Positions 6,838 through 12,792 of a stretch of DNA of 12,792 nucleotides are shown here, piece after piece. Source of the stretch: Halanaerobiaceae bacterium (GTDB taxonomy: Bacteria; Bacillota; Halanaerobiia; Halanaerobiales; Halarsenatibacteraceae); contig PWHA01000133.1 in assembly GCA_003554685.1 (NCBI GenBank), forward strand, positions 1 through 12,792, in the 5' to 3' direction. The number at the start of each line of letters is the position of its first letter. The stretch's first letter is position 1. The notes beneath the pieces were generated by a model. The model saw only the letters and a program-made list of their open reading frames with translations. It made no database searches and was not told where the DNA came from. The translations under genes were made by a program, and so were the position numbers.

Positions 6838-6877
6838 AACTAGATAACCGAGGTTCTAACTAGATAACTGAGGTTCC
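6838..6877. repeat. 20-bp tandem duplication of the CBS-gene 3' end
   Basis: 6838-6857 and 6858-6877 match at 18 of 20 bases. The inner copy contains the last codons and the TAG stop of the CBS gene (6862-6860); the outer copy repeats them just downstream. In transcript sense each copy contains UAGUUAG. Confidence 0.88.
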
Positions 6878-7648
6878 AATCGTCAGCATCTCGGTACCAT
6901 CGACCAGAGCATGACCGAATCTGCCGAAGATAGCAACACAGACATAGCCATCGCCCTTAACCACGGCAATTTTAAAGCCGCCCCCCAGTCCGGGATTAAT
7001 CAGTGCCAGCTGACTGTAAGCATCCTTGACAGCATTGGAGATAGCCATCTTCTGCCGGGGATTCTCCTCAATAACATCCCGGGCAATTGCCGCCACCGTG
7101 GTGCTTTCCCTGAGCTTGATCGGCAGCTTTTCAGCGCTGGCACCGGTCTGGGTAATGGCGCCCTGATAACCGTAACCCCTGATTTTCTCCAGCCAGTACT
7201 CCTCATACTCCCGGCTTCTGGTCATGGCCAGATAAATAGCGGCGCTCTCGGGGGTAACAACATCCTTGTGAGTATCAATATCATCCTGATCCTGGCGAAC
7301 ATAACCCTCCACAATATCCTCGGCGGTGATAACTCCCACCAGTTCTCCGTTTTCGAAGACAGGTACCCCGCCTATCTGGTTCTCGGAAATCATCTGGGCC
7401 ACCTTCTTGACCGGCTCTTCAGCCTCAACCTTGATCAGGTCCCGGGAAACCAGGCTTGAAATACTGGCACTGAGATCCTTCTTCTCCATGAAATCTCCAT
7501 CGGTAATAATCCCGACAACCTTATCCTTTTCATCCACCACAATCAATCTGCCGATTTTATTGATCGACAGCAGCCTTTCTGCTTCCAGTAATGTAGCATC
7601 TTCTTCAATGGTTATTGGATTTTTGGTCATAACATCTCTTACCTTCAT
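6860..7648 (-). CDS. Two-CBS protein with a HutP-like RNA-binding domain
   Basis: 262 residues. Residues 1-57 and 63-118 are two CBS motifs (VRDVMTKNPITIEEDATLLE with GIITDGDF; then VSRDLIKVEAEEPV with GVPVFENGELVGVITAEDI), forming a Bateman module that normally binds AMP, ATP or related nucleotides. Residues 131-262 resemble HutP, the histidine-activated antiterminator of Bacillus hut operons: an N-terminal AAIYLAMTRSREYEEYWLEK helix, a central VIEEN...MAISNAVKDAYSQL helix, and strands GGGFKIAVVKGDGYVCVAIFG leading to a GTEMLTIGTSVI end. This match is by eye from memory of HutP. Aligned to it, the Mg/His ligands H73, H77 and H138 become M201, N205 and T252, so histidine sensing looks lost. 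No signal peptide or membrane segment. AGGAG lies nine bases before ATG, whose A is shared with the ispF stop (TAATG), so it is coupled to ispF. Function unproven. Confidence 0.85.
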   Translation of the reverse strand: MKVRDVMTKNPITIEEDATLLEAERLLSINKIGRLIVVDEKDKVVGIITDGDFMEKKDLSASISSLVSRDLIKVEAEEPVKKVAQMISENQIGGVPVFENGELVGVITAEDIVEGYVRQDQDDIDTHKDVVTPESAAIYLAMTRSREYEEYWLEKIRGYGYQGAITQTGASAEKLPIKLRESTTVAAIARDVIEENPRQKMAISNAVKDAYSQLALINPGLGGGFKIAVVKGDGYVCVAIFGRFGHALVDGTEMLTIGTSVI

Positions 7649-8190
7649 TAACTATCACTCCTGCTCTGGGTAAAATTTTTTTCCAGCAGTACCACTGCCT
7701 GGGCAGCCATTCCCTGACTTTCACCAATAAATCCCATGCCCTCGGTGGTGGTTGCTTTAATATTCACTCTATCATTATTAATCCCCAATGTACAGGCCAA
7801 ATTTTTCCCCATGGCCTCTTTGTATTTATTTAACCTGGGACTTTCAGCAATTATTGTAACATCCAGGTTTATAATTGCAAAACTTCCCTCCAGAAACTCA
7901 GCCCTGAGGTGCCCGAGCAGATTGAGACTGCGGGCGCCTTTGTATTCCGAATCACTATCGGGAAAAATTTCCCCGATATCGCCCTCTCCCAGGGCTCCCA
8001 GGATGGCATCCATTACCGCATGGGTCAAAACATCGGCATCAGAATGACCATCAAGCCCGTATTCATGGGGAATTTCACAGCCCCCCAGAATCAGACTGCT
8101 CTCCGGGGTGAATTTATGGAAATCAATCCCCTGACCTATTCTCAGCCGGTCTCTGCTTCTCTCCTTTTCCCTGCTTCCATCCTCTCTCAT
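7648..8190 (-). CDS. ispF: 2-C-methyl-D-erythritol 2,4-cyclodiphosphate synthase
   Basis: A 180-residue IspF, the MEP-pathway enzyme that cyclises CDP-methylerythritol phosphate and releases CMP. The metal site is complete: D23 and H25 in IGQGIDFHKF and H57 in DADVLTHAVMDA, with the GHSDADVL loop and GEGDIGEIFPDSD. The substrate-binding end reads NIKATTTEGMGFIGESQGMA. It starts about 14 residues earlier than usual, with a highly charged MREDGSREKERSRDR segment; no other standard start codon lies nearer to RIGQG, so ATG 8190 is kept, preceded by only a weak GGTGG. Its stop overlaps the ATG of the CBS gene by one base. ispD is 423 bp upstream, unlike the fused or abutting ispDF of many species. 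Confidence 0.96.
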   Translation of the reverse strand: MREDGSREKERSRDRLRIGQGIDFHKFTPESSLILGGCEIPHEYGLDGHSDADVLTHAVMDAILGALGEGDIGEIFPDSDSEYKGARSLNLLGHLRAEFLEGSFAIINLDVTIIAESPRLNKYKEAMGKNLACTLGINNDRVNIKATTTEGMGFIGESQGMAAQAVVLLEKNFTQSRSDS

Positions 8191-8613
8191 GTTTCCACCG
8201 CCTTAGCTATCTTCTCTTAGGCTCTTCTCTTATTTCACTGACTTTTCTATACTGCTGCTATCAATATCTTCTAAAAAGTTACTTCCCGCCCGACTACTCA
8301 TATAATATTAGCTATTAGCTCCTGTTGCTGCCTGGCCCCTATCTGCCTGACCCCTCTATAATACCTCTATAATATTAATAATATTTCTCAAATATTACTG
8401 ATGTTACTCGTTAATATTACTAATATTGCTCCCTAATTATATAGTCTTATTTTCGCTCCCAATATTCCTTACCTCATTTCCAATCTTTCTCATCACTAAT
8501 CTTCCTTACCTCATTTCCAATCTTTCTCATCACTAATCTTCCTTACCTTATACCCAATCTTTCTCATCACCAATCTTCCTTACCTTATACCCCATCTTCC
8601 TTATTAAAATGCC
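8191..8613. other. Repeat-filled gap between ispD and ispF; no gene seen
   Basis: The ispD-proximal third is a 37-bp tandem array (8464-8603). The middle (about 8320-8430) is made of shorter echoes, including CCTCTATAAT twice and several AATATTA blocks able to form hairpins. On the minus strand TATAAT occurs at 8441-8436 with TTGGGA 15 bp upstream, a poor promoter candidate for ispF. No terminator and no coding frame were identified. Confidence 0.6.
8464..8603. repeat. 37-bp tandem array downstream of ispD
   Basis: Copies at 8464-8500, 8501-8537 and 8538-8574, plus a partial fourth at 8575-8603. Copies 1 and 2 are almost identical; copies 3 and 4 share TTATACCC in place of TCATTTCC, so the array diverged in two blocks. 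It is pyrimidine-rich on the plus strand and begins 10 bp past the ispD stop. Confidence 0.92.
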
Positions 8614-9324
8614 TCATCCTCCGAAGGTTTTCTTCTCCACTTCCTCCAGCAGAAACCTGGCCCGGGCCAGATCCTGGGGAGTGGTAAGCTTGAAGTTCCT
8701 TTCCTCGCCAGCCACCACGTAAACCCCTGCACCTAAAAGCTCAACCAGCGAAGCATCATCATTAACCCTAACCTCGGGACCGGCGCTATCATGAGCCCTT
8801 GTTAAAAGCTCACAGGAAAAGGCCTGGGGAGTCTGGACTGCCCTCAAAGAATCGCGGTCCAGAGTTTCCTCAACCAGGCCTGCAGAATTAACCTTTTTAA
8901 TTGTATCCTTTACAGGTACAGCAGCTGTAACAGCCTGATGCTGTTCCAGGGCTTTAAGAACCCGGGCGATCAGGTCATGGGAAACAAAGAGCCGGGCCCC
9001 ATCATGAATCAGGACCTGCTCCACTTCTACATCCAGGGCTGCCAGACCCAGACGGACGGTCTCCCGTCTGGTTCTGCCGCCGGCCAGAACCCTGACAGGT
9101 GTCCCGGCAAAGTCCAGTCCACTCAAAACCTCATTCTTACAATAATTAATATCCTCTTCAGTTACCATAACATTCAGCTGGCTGATTTTAACCCGCCAAC
9201 TCTGAAAGGCCTTAAGGGTATAGTACAGGACCGGCTTATCAGCAAGTTCTATGAACTGTTTTTTATCCTCCCGCTGCATTCTGCTTCCCCGTCCGGCAGC
9301 AGGAATAATAACTCCCAGTTTCAT
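8614..9324 (-). CDS. ispD: 2-C-methyl-D-erythritol 4-phosphate cytidylyltransferase
   Basis: A 236-residue IspD, which couples CTP to MEP in isoprenoid precursor synthesis. The nucleotide-binding loop is IIPAAGRGSRM (6-16) followed by KKQF (21-24). Further signatures are LIHDGARLFVS (usually HDAARPFV), VPVKDTIKK, LRAVQTPQAF, VNDDASLVE and NFKLTTPQDL. The start at 9324 is chosen because AGGAG (9336-9332) lies seven bases upstream; an in-frame ATG at 9339 would place that site inside the gene and add five residues unlike the family. It is the step two enzymes before IspF. A 246-bp AT-rich gap separates it from the PIN/TRAM gene upstream; no strong promoter is visible there. Confidence 0.96.
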   Translation of the reverse strand: MKLGVIIPAAGRGSRMQREDKKQFIELADKPVLYYTLKAFQSWRVKISQLNVMVTEEDINYCKNEVLSGLDFAGTPVRVLAGGRTRRETVRLGLAALDVEVEQVLIHDGARLFVSHDLIARVLKALEQHQAVTAAVPVKDTIKKVNSAGLVEETLDRDSLRAVQTPQAFSCELLTRAHDSAGPEVRVNDDASLVELLGAGVYVVAGEERNFKLTTPQDLARARFLLEEVEKKTFGG

Positions 9325-9331
9325 TATTACT

Positions 9332-9336
9332 CTCCT
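9332..9336 (-). promoter_or_regulatory. Shine-Dalgarno deciding the ispD start
   Basis: AGGAG on the minus strand, seven bases before ATG 9324, which supports that start over the in-frame ATG at 9339. Confidence 0.75.
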
Positions 9337-9509
9337 CATTATTCCGGTTAATTATTTTAACTCTGGTTAATATTCATTTATTGCAAATATGACAGGCAAA
9401 CCGGCAATTTATAATCAATTTTTAACTATAATATCATAAAACATTAAAGGTTTTGACCAAAATCCCATATAAGATAATTGCAATTTTAATACATTTAACA
9501 CAAAAACTT

Positions 9510-9558
9510 AAGAAAATAAACCCTGCTGCTGCAATTAGTTCTAATGAGACTGCAGCAG
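9510..9558 (-). terminator. Likely terminator after the PIN/TRAM gene
   Basis: On the minus strand CTGCTGCA (9558-9551) pairs with TGCAGCAG (9533-9526), with an inner ATTAG/CTAAT stem and a 5-nt one-sided bulge. After five bases a T-rich stretch, TTTATTTTCTT, follows. The hairpin begins 13 bp past the stop codon, the expected place for a terminator. Confidence 0.6.
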
Positions 9559-9570
9559 GCCGACAGCACT

Positions 9571-10683
9571 TCAGTTATAGGCCTCCTGCTCTTCAGATTT
9601 CGGTTTGGCAAAGATCATCCGGCCGGCAGCAGTCTGGAGAATACTGGTCACCAGTACCGAAATATCATCGCCGATGTAATTAACCCCGTTATCAACCACA
9701 ATCATGGTACCATCATCAAGATAGCCCACTCCCTGACCGTCCTCTTTGCCCTCCTTGATCACTTTGACATCCATCTCCTCGCCAGGAAGAACCACAGGCT
9801 TAACAGCATTGGCCAGTTCATTAATATTGAGAACACCGACGCCCTGAAGTTCGGCCACTTTGTTGAGATTATAATCATTGGTGACAATAACCCCCTGCAT
9901 CAGCTTAGCCAGCCTGACCAGCTTGCTGTCAACCTCCGGAATTTCTTCAAAGTCCCTATTAATAATTTCTACCTGAATACCTTCATCCTGCTGCATCTGC
10001 TTAAGAATGTCCAGTCCCCGGCGGCCCCGGTTGCGTTTGAGCACATCAGAGGAGTCGGCAATGTGTCTCAGTTCTTCCAGAATGAACTCCGGAATAATAA
10101 GGTTACCCTCCACAAAACCGGTCCGGCAGATATCTGCAATCCGGCCGTCGATAATCACACTGGTATCCAGAATTTTATTGAAGTTGAAATCTTCAATACC
10201 TTCAACCTCACCATAGTTGATCACATTCTTGCTCTGGGTAAAGAAAAAATCGCTGATCTCCTCCACCCGGCTGATTGCCAGAGAAAATCCCAGATAGGTA
10301 GCAGTAATATTGATTAAAATCTGCAGAGGCAGGCCCAGCCTGGGAATATTGGGAATAGAAAAAGCAAAATTTATAAGTGCTCCAAGTATTAATCCAACAA
10401 TTATACCCATCAGTCCAACAGCGGCTTTTTCCCAGGTAATTTCCTTAATCCTGGTTTCAAAGCTTAAAACAAACTGCAGAATTTTTTCAACCGCCATGGT
10501 CAGGGCTATAAATCCAAACAGTCCCCCGGTTAAAAGGCCAACGAATTGAGCGCTGGTAAAAATATTATTAATATTATTAATAGCCAGCTCCACTTCACTG
10601 GCCATGCCCATAATTATTACCAGATTATAACCAATTACCGCCCCGAATATTGTTAAAACAGCCCGCATCAACTTTTTCAGCAA
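9571..10683 (-). CDS. Membrane-anchored PIN/TRAM domain protein, YacL family
   Basis: A 370-residue protein (yacL position and architecture). The N-terminal third has about four hydrophobic segments, roughly residues 7-28, 45-65, 88-109 and 116-138, including VGLMGIIVGLILGALINFAF. A PIN nuclease domain follows (about 170-290): KILDTSVIIDGRIADI carries D173 and D179, then PEFILEELRHIAD, EVDSKL (D252) and VIVTNDYNL (D270) complete the acidic metal site. A C-terminal TRAM domain (about 300-358) ends VTSILQTAAGRMIF. PIN domains usually cleave RNA; TRAM binds RNA. The true substrate is unknown. TTG 10683 is favoured because AAGGGGGTGA (10698-10689) pairs with the anti-SD over ten bases including one wobble; GTG 10692 is the alternative. 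It lies between carD and ispD, as in related genomes next to disA. Confidence 0.93.
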   Translation of the reverse strand: MLKKLMRAVLTIFGAVIGYNLVIIMGMASEVELAINNINNIFTSAQFVGLLTGGLFGFIALTMAVEKILQFVLSFETRIKEITWEKAAVGLMGIIVGLILGALINFAFSIPNIPRLGLPLQILINITATYLGFSLAISRVEEISDFFFTQSKNVINYGEVEGIEDFNFNKILDTSVIIDGRIADICRTGFVEGNLIIPEFILEELRHIADSSDVLKRNRGRRGLDILKQMQQDEGIQVEIINRDFEEIPEVDSKLVRLAKLMQGVIVTNDYNLNKVAELQGVGVLNINELANAVKPVVLPGEEMDVKVIKEGKEDGQGVGYLDDGTMIVVDNGVNYIGDDISVLVTSILQTAAGRMIFAKPKSEEQEAYN

Positions 10684-10688
10684 CAGCT

Positions 10689-10698
10689 TCACCCCCTT
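10689..10698 (-). promoter_or_regulatory. Shine-Dalgarno favouring the TTG start of the PIN/TRAM gene
   Basis: AAGGGGGTGA, five bases before TTG 10683. It overlaps the competing GTG at 10692, which instead would rely on GAGGTG eight bases upstream. Confidence 0.55.
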
Positions 10699-10715
10699 CC
10701 CACCTCACAGAAAGC

Positions 10716-10770
10716 AATCTTCCGGATTAAATCCCGGCCAGAACAATTTAGCCAAATCCGGCAGAAGATT
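10716..10770. repeat. Inverted repeat in the PIN/TRAM gene leader
   Basis: AATCTTCCGGATT (10716-10728) pairs with AATCCG (10755-10760) and GAAGATT (10764-10770), leaving a 3-nt bulge and a 26-nt loop. It lies about 18 bases upstream of the Shine-Dalgarno. No T-run follows on the minus strand, so it is not a simple terminator. The remaining gap up to carD holds only the carD terminator. Confidence 0.55.
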
Positions 10771-10910
10771 CCCTCATTTTCCAGCAGTTTCTGCTATCTT
10801 TTTCTTCAATTCCAGCTCTAGACTTTTTAAACAGCTTTTATTCTTTCATTCACCGGCTTTCATCAGCTTTGCTGCCTTTTTTCACTGGCTTCAGCTCCGG
10901 ACTATTTTGG

Positions 10911-10948
10911 AACTAAAAGCAGCAAAACAATAAATTCATTTTGCTGCT
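10911..10948 (-). terminator. Likely terminator after carD
   Basis: On the minus strand AGCAGCAAAA (10948-10939) pairs perfectly with TTTTGCTGCT (10927-10918) across an 11-nt loop and is followed by TTTAGTT. It begins 28 bp past the carD stop. The T-tract is short, so some read-through into the PIN/TRAM gene is likely. Confidence 0.65.
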
Positions 10949-10975
10949 AATCACTGTATGCTCTTATCTCCAGCA

Positions 10976-11488
10976 TTATTTATCCTCTTCTTCATTATCG
11001 ATATGAGGGTTATCTTCAAAGGCCTCCGATATGAGCTTTTCAATCTCCTCTTCTTCGGCATCCTTGGCCAGAACCAGTTCGCTCACGAGAATCTGCTTGG
11101 CATTGCTGAGCATCTTCTTCTCTCCGGTGGAAAGACCCTTCTGTTCATCTCTGATATGAAGATCCCGGACCACACCTCCGACCTCGTAAATATCTCCGGT
11201 CTTGAGCTTTTCCATATTGGCCCGGTAGCGCCTGTTCCAGTTTTGCGACATCTTGCTCTTCTCACCCTTTAAAAGAGCAATAATTTGATCGGCCTCTTCT
11301 TCATCGATGATACCTCGCACCCCGATTTCATCAACCTTATCGACCGGGATCATAACCTTCATTTCCCCGATGGGAAGCTTCATGATATAATATTTCTTCT
11401 CCTCACCCAGGATCTCTCTGGTTTCAATGCCAACAATTGTCCCCGCCCCGTGGTTGGGATAAACGACTTTATCACCAATTTCAAACAT
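10976..11488 (-). CDS. carD: CarD family transcriptional regulator
   Basis: 170 residues. The N-terminal RNA-polymerase interacting domain is clear: MFEIGDKVVYPNHGAGTIVG, then YYIMKLPIGEMKVMIPVDKV (roughly residues 1-55, Tudor-like). Residues 75-160 form the helical DNA-binding part, with the NWNRRYRANMEKLKTGDIYE segment and TGEKKMLSNAKQILVSELVLA, typical of the family. CarD binds the RNA polymerase beta subunit and stabilises open complexes at many promoters, often rRNA and stress promoters. The C-terminus is very acidic (NEEEDK). The ATG follows AAAGGAG at a rather long 13 bases. It has its own consensus promoter and a likely terminator, so it appears to be a mostly single-gene unit placed between disA and the PIN/TRAM gene. 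Confidence 0.95.
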   Translation of the reverse strand: MFEIGDKVVYPNHGAGTIVGIETREILGEEKKYYIMKLPIGEMKVMIPVDKVDEIGVRGIIDEEEADQIIALLKGEKSKMSQNWNRRYRANMEKLKTGDIYEVGGVVRDLHIRDEQKGLSTGEKKMLSNAKQILVSELVLAKDAEEEEIEKLISEAFEDNPHIDNEEEDK

Positions 11489-11536
11489 TTATAAAGATCA
11501 GCTCCTTTAAACCAAACTATAATAGGCCTAAATTTT

Positions 11537-11565
11537 ATTATATCACTGAAAAATTTTACTGTCAA
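11537..11565 (-). promoter_or_regulatory. Consensus extended -10 sigma-A promoter of carD
   Basis: On the minus strand TTGACA (11565-11560), a 17-bp spacer and TATAAT (11542-11537): 12 of 12 consensus positions at the ideal spacing, with TGA directly before the -10, making it also an extended -10. Transcription should start near 11530, giving a leader of about 40 nt. Confidence 0.93.
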
Positions 11566-11618
11566 TTCAAACAAATTCCCTCATATCTCTATTTCTTTGC
11601 AAGGTTTATTGCCCGGTT

Positions 11619-11654
11619 TTTACTGCCTTCTCCCGCTTTACTGCCTTCTCCCAC
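11619..11654. repeat. 18-bp tandem duplication upstream of carD promoter
   Basis: TTTACTGCCTTCTCCCGC (11619-11636) and TTTACTGCCTTCTCCCAC (11637-11654) differ at one base. A looser third echo, TTTTTACTGACTTC, follows at about 11660-11673. Confidence 0.85.
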
Positions 11655-11699
11655 TTTCATTTTTTACTGACTTCAAATGAGTTCATTTACTGATGATTT

Positions 11700-11815
11700 T
11701 ATTTTCTCCTTTTCAAATCTCGCCATCTATTTATCTTTTCTCTTTTTATATTTTTCCTTCTATTTTCTTTTCTCTTTTTTATTCTCTTTTTATGTTCTCT
11801 TTTTTGTCTCCATTT
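11700..11815. other. Pyrimidine-rich tract (purine-rich in transcript sense)
   Basis: About 115 bp dominated by T and C on the plus strand, with repeated TTTTCTCTTTT-like blocks and few purines. Transcripts running on from disA would be A/G-rich here. It may be a product of slippage among TCTTTT units. Confidence 0.6.
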
Positions 11816-11894
11816 TCTGCAGTCAGGCTTAAACCTGCAGCCTGAAGTGCAATTTTCTCCTCCACTTCTCGCTTCTTTGCCGCTCTGAAACATG

Positions 11895-11924
11895 TTTTAA
11901 ATATGCCGGTTTTAAATATGCCGG
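11895..11924. repeat. Perfect 15-bp tandem duplication of the disA 3' end
   Basis: TTTTAAATATGCCGG at 11895-11909 and 11910-11924 without mismatch. The gene copy encodes the final Arg-His-Ile and the TAA stop of disA; the second copy repeats them, stop included, immediately downstream. Confidence 0.92.
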
Positions 11925-12792
11925 TCCAGCAGCACCTGGTCTCTCAGGCGGCGCAGTCCATCTTTGATGGATCTGGCCCGGACTTCACCAATTCCATCAA
12001 CCTCATCCAGCTCCTCCGGAGTAGCATTGATAATCTTATCAAGGGTCTCAAAATAGTTAATGAGATTTTCAATGACCGGCATTGGCAGCCGGGGTATCTT
12101 GCGTAAAAGACGGTAGCCCCGGGGTGAAACCGAGAGATCCATGGCATTGACACTACCACTTAAGCCCAGCGCTTTGCTGATGGTTCCCGAGGAAAGCATC
12201 TCATCCGAGGACCAGTCGGTCAGCTCGTGGAGCAGGATCTCCGGATTCAGCTCCTCCTCTTCTTCGCCAAATTGATAATAATCCCGAATCAAAAGAACCC
12301 CCTCTTCTTCCACATCGGAAATCAGCTCCTCCAGCTGCATTTTAACCAGACGCCCCTCGGCCCCAAGTTCGATTATGTATTTCTCTATCTCTCGCTGGAT
12401 TTTGAGGACCATCTCGGTCCGCTGGATTACTGTCACCACATCAGCAATCGTCACCAGATCTTCAAATTCCAGGGCACTCAGGTTGGTCAGAGCCTGGTCC
12501 AGAACTGAGCGGTATTTATCCAGAGTTTGAACAGCCTGATTGGCTTTGGAAAGAATTACCCGAATATCCTCCAGCATATGCTTGGAATTGCCTTTATAAA
12601 GGGTAATAACATCCCTACGCTGGGAAATAGCAACCACAAGTTCATTGGTCTGCTTGGCTACCCGCTCGGCGGCCCGGTGTCTGGTCCCGGTTTCTTTGGA
12701 GGGAATGGTATAATCGGGGATCAGCTGAGCATTGGCAAACAGTATTTTATCAACATCATTATTTAGAATGATAGCTCCATCCATTTTAGCCA
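11912..12792 (-). CDS. disA: DNA integrity scanning protein DisA, diadenylate cyclase (N-terminus off window)
   Basis: 293 codons are visible. The frame runs straight to the window edge as (L)AKMDGAIIL, matching an internal stretch of Bacillus DisA, so about 70 N-terminal residues lie outside. The cyclase active-site motifs are present: DGA in KMDGAII and RHR in ETGTRHRAAERVAKQT. The linker helices follow (NLSALEFEDLVTIADVVTVI), and the C-terminal DNA-binding helix-hairpin-helix reads ELDEVDGIGEVRARSIKDGL, ending LLDRHI as in Bacillus. DisA forms octamers that make c-di-AMP and stall at branched DNA. The linker has a short acidic insertion (FGEEEEEL) relative to Bacillus. radA, normally just upstream, is not visible here. 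Its stop lies within a 15-bp duplication. Confidence 0.97.
   Translation of the reverse strand, partial: AKMDGAIILNNDVDKILFANAQLIPDYTIPSKETGTRHRAAERVAKQTNELVVAISQRRDVITLYKGNSKHMLEDIRVILSKANQAVQTLDKYRSVLDQALTNLSALEFEDLVTIADVVTVIQRTEMVLKIQREIEKYIIELGAEGRLVKMQLEELISDVEEEGVLLIRDYYQFGEEEEELNPEILLHELTDWSSDEMLSSGTISKALGLSGSVNAMDLSVSPRGYRLLRKIPRLPMPVIENLINYFETLDKIINATPEELDEVDGIGEVRARSIKDGLRRLRDQVLLDRHI

Larger units (their letters stand above)
6359..6859. other. AT-rich leader and gap upstream of gltX; no gene seen
   Basis: Five hundred bases lie between the CBS gene and gltX. From gltX outward they contain an open but probably untranslated leader with a 33-bp duplication (6407-6472), a TATAAT box (6572-6567), two 14-bp direct repeats (6601-6639), a pair of 12-bp inverted repeats 91 bp apart (6692-6806), and a 20-bp tandem duplication over the CBS-gene stop (6838-6877). 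No T-box consensus (AGGGTGGNACCGCG) was found, although T-boxes are common before synthetase operons in Firmicutes. No tRNA or transposase frame is present. Confidence 0.65.
11489..11911. other. Gap between disA and carD; promoter and repeats, no gene
   Basis: About 420 bp. It carries the carD promoter (11537-11565), an 18-bp tandem duplication (11619-11654), a pyrimidine-rich tract on the plus strand (about 11700-11815) and a 15-bp duplication at the disA stop (11895-11924). A short open frame on the minus strand (11699-11893) translates to a Lys/Arg/Glu-rich sequence that merely reflects the purine bias, so it is not called. A 6-bp stem lies at 11824-11844 but no T-run follows, so no disA terminator is evident. 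Confidence 0.65.

Noticed and set aside
6359..6860. T-box riboswitch before gltX-cysS
   Set aside because: Expected in Firmicute synthetase operons, but no AGGGTGGNACCGCG element or associated terminator could be found.
2580..8603. CRISPR-like array
   Set aside because: The tandem arrays are head-to-tail units without unique spacers and no cas gene is present.
9544..10317. 257-codon plus-strand open frame opposite the PIN/TRAM gene
   Set aside because: The opposite strand encodes a complete conserved PIN/TRAM protein; the plus frame is its shadow and lacks a ribosome site.
11699..11893. 64-codon open frame downstream of disA on the minus strand
   Set aside because: The product is a Lys/Arg/Glu run created by the purine-rich tract; it has no domain, and the frame starts inside the duplicated, AT-rich disA tail.

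Overview
The window comes from a low-to-moderate GC Firmicute (Bacillota). The gene order is disA, carD, pinTRAM (yacL-like), ispD, ispF, CBS gene, gltX, cysS, thyX, rlmB, sigH, tuf. This matches the core Bacillus/Clostridia block around disA-yacL-ispDF-gltX-cysS-rlmB-sigH-tuf, with clostridial features: ThyX beside CysS, and no cysE or rae1/yacP. An anaerobic halophilic lineage such as the Halanaerobiales would fit, but that assignment is inferred from gene order and protein style. No marker in the window proves it.

All twelve genes lie on the minus strand, so transcription runs from high to low coordinates. From 12792 down: DisA (c-di-AMP synthase, cut off at its N-terminus by the window edge); a 420-bp gap with a purine-rich stretch and a consensus promoter; CarD; a YacL-type membrane PIN/TRAM protein; IspD and IspF (MEP isoprenoid pathway); a two-CBS protein with a HutP-like C-terminal domain whose start overlaps the ispF stop; GltX and CysS (tRNA charging, 12 bp apart); ThyX overlapping CysS; RlmB; SigH from its own sigma-A promoter; a 900-bp AT-rich gap; and the first 31 codons of EF-Tu.

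The block groups translation and RNA maturation (EF-Tu, RlmB, CysS, GltX), nucleotide and isoprenoid supply (ThyX, IspD, IspF), and stress or developmental control (SigH, CarD, DisA). Four starts differ from the longest reading frame on Shine-Dalgarno or promoter evidence: sigH (TTG), thyX, gltX and ispD. A fifth, the PIN/TRAM gene, probably starts at TTG.

Two things stand out. First, the protein at 6860-7648 looks like an adenine-nucleotide sensor (CBS pair) fused to a HutP-type RNA-binding antiterminator domain in which the known histidine/Mg ligands appear to be replaced. Second, almost every non-coding gap carries a short tandem duplication (12 to 37 bp), and three of these copy the 3' end of a gene including its stop codon. 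No rRNA, tRNA, CRISPR array, transposase or phage gene was found.
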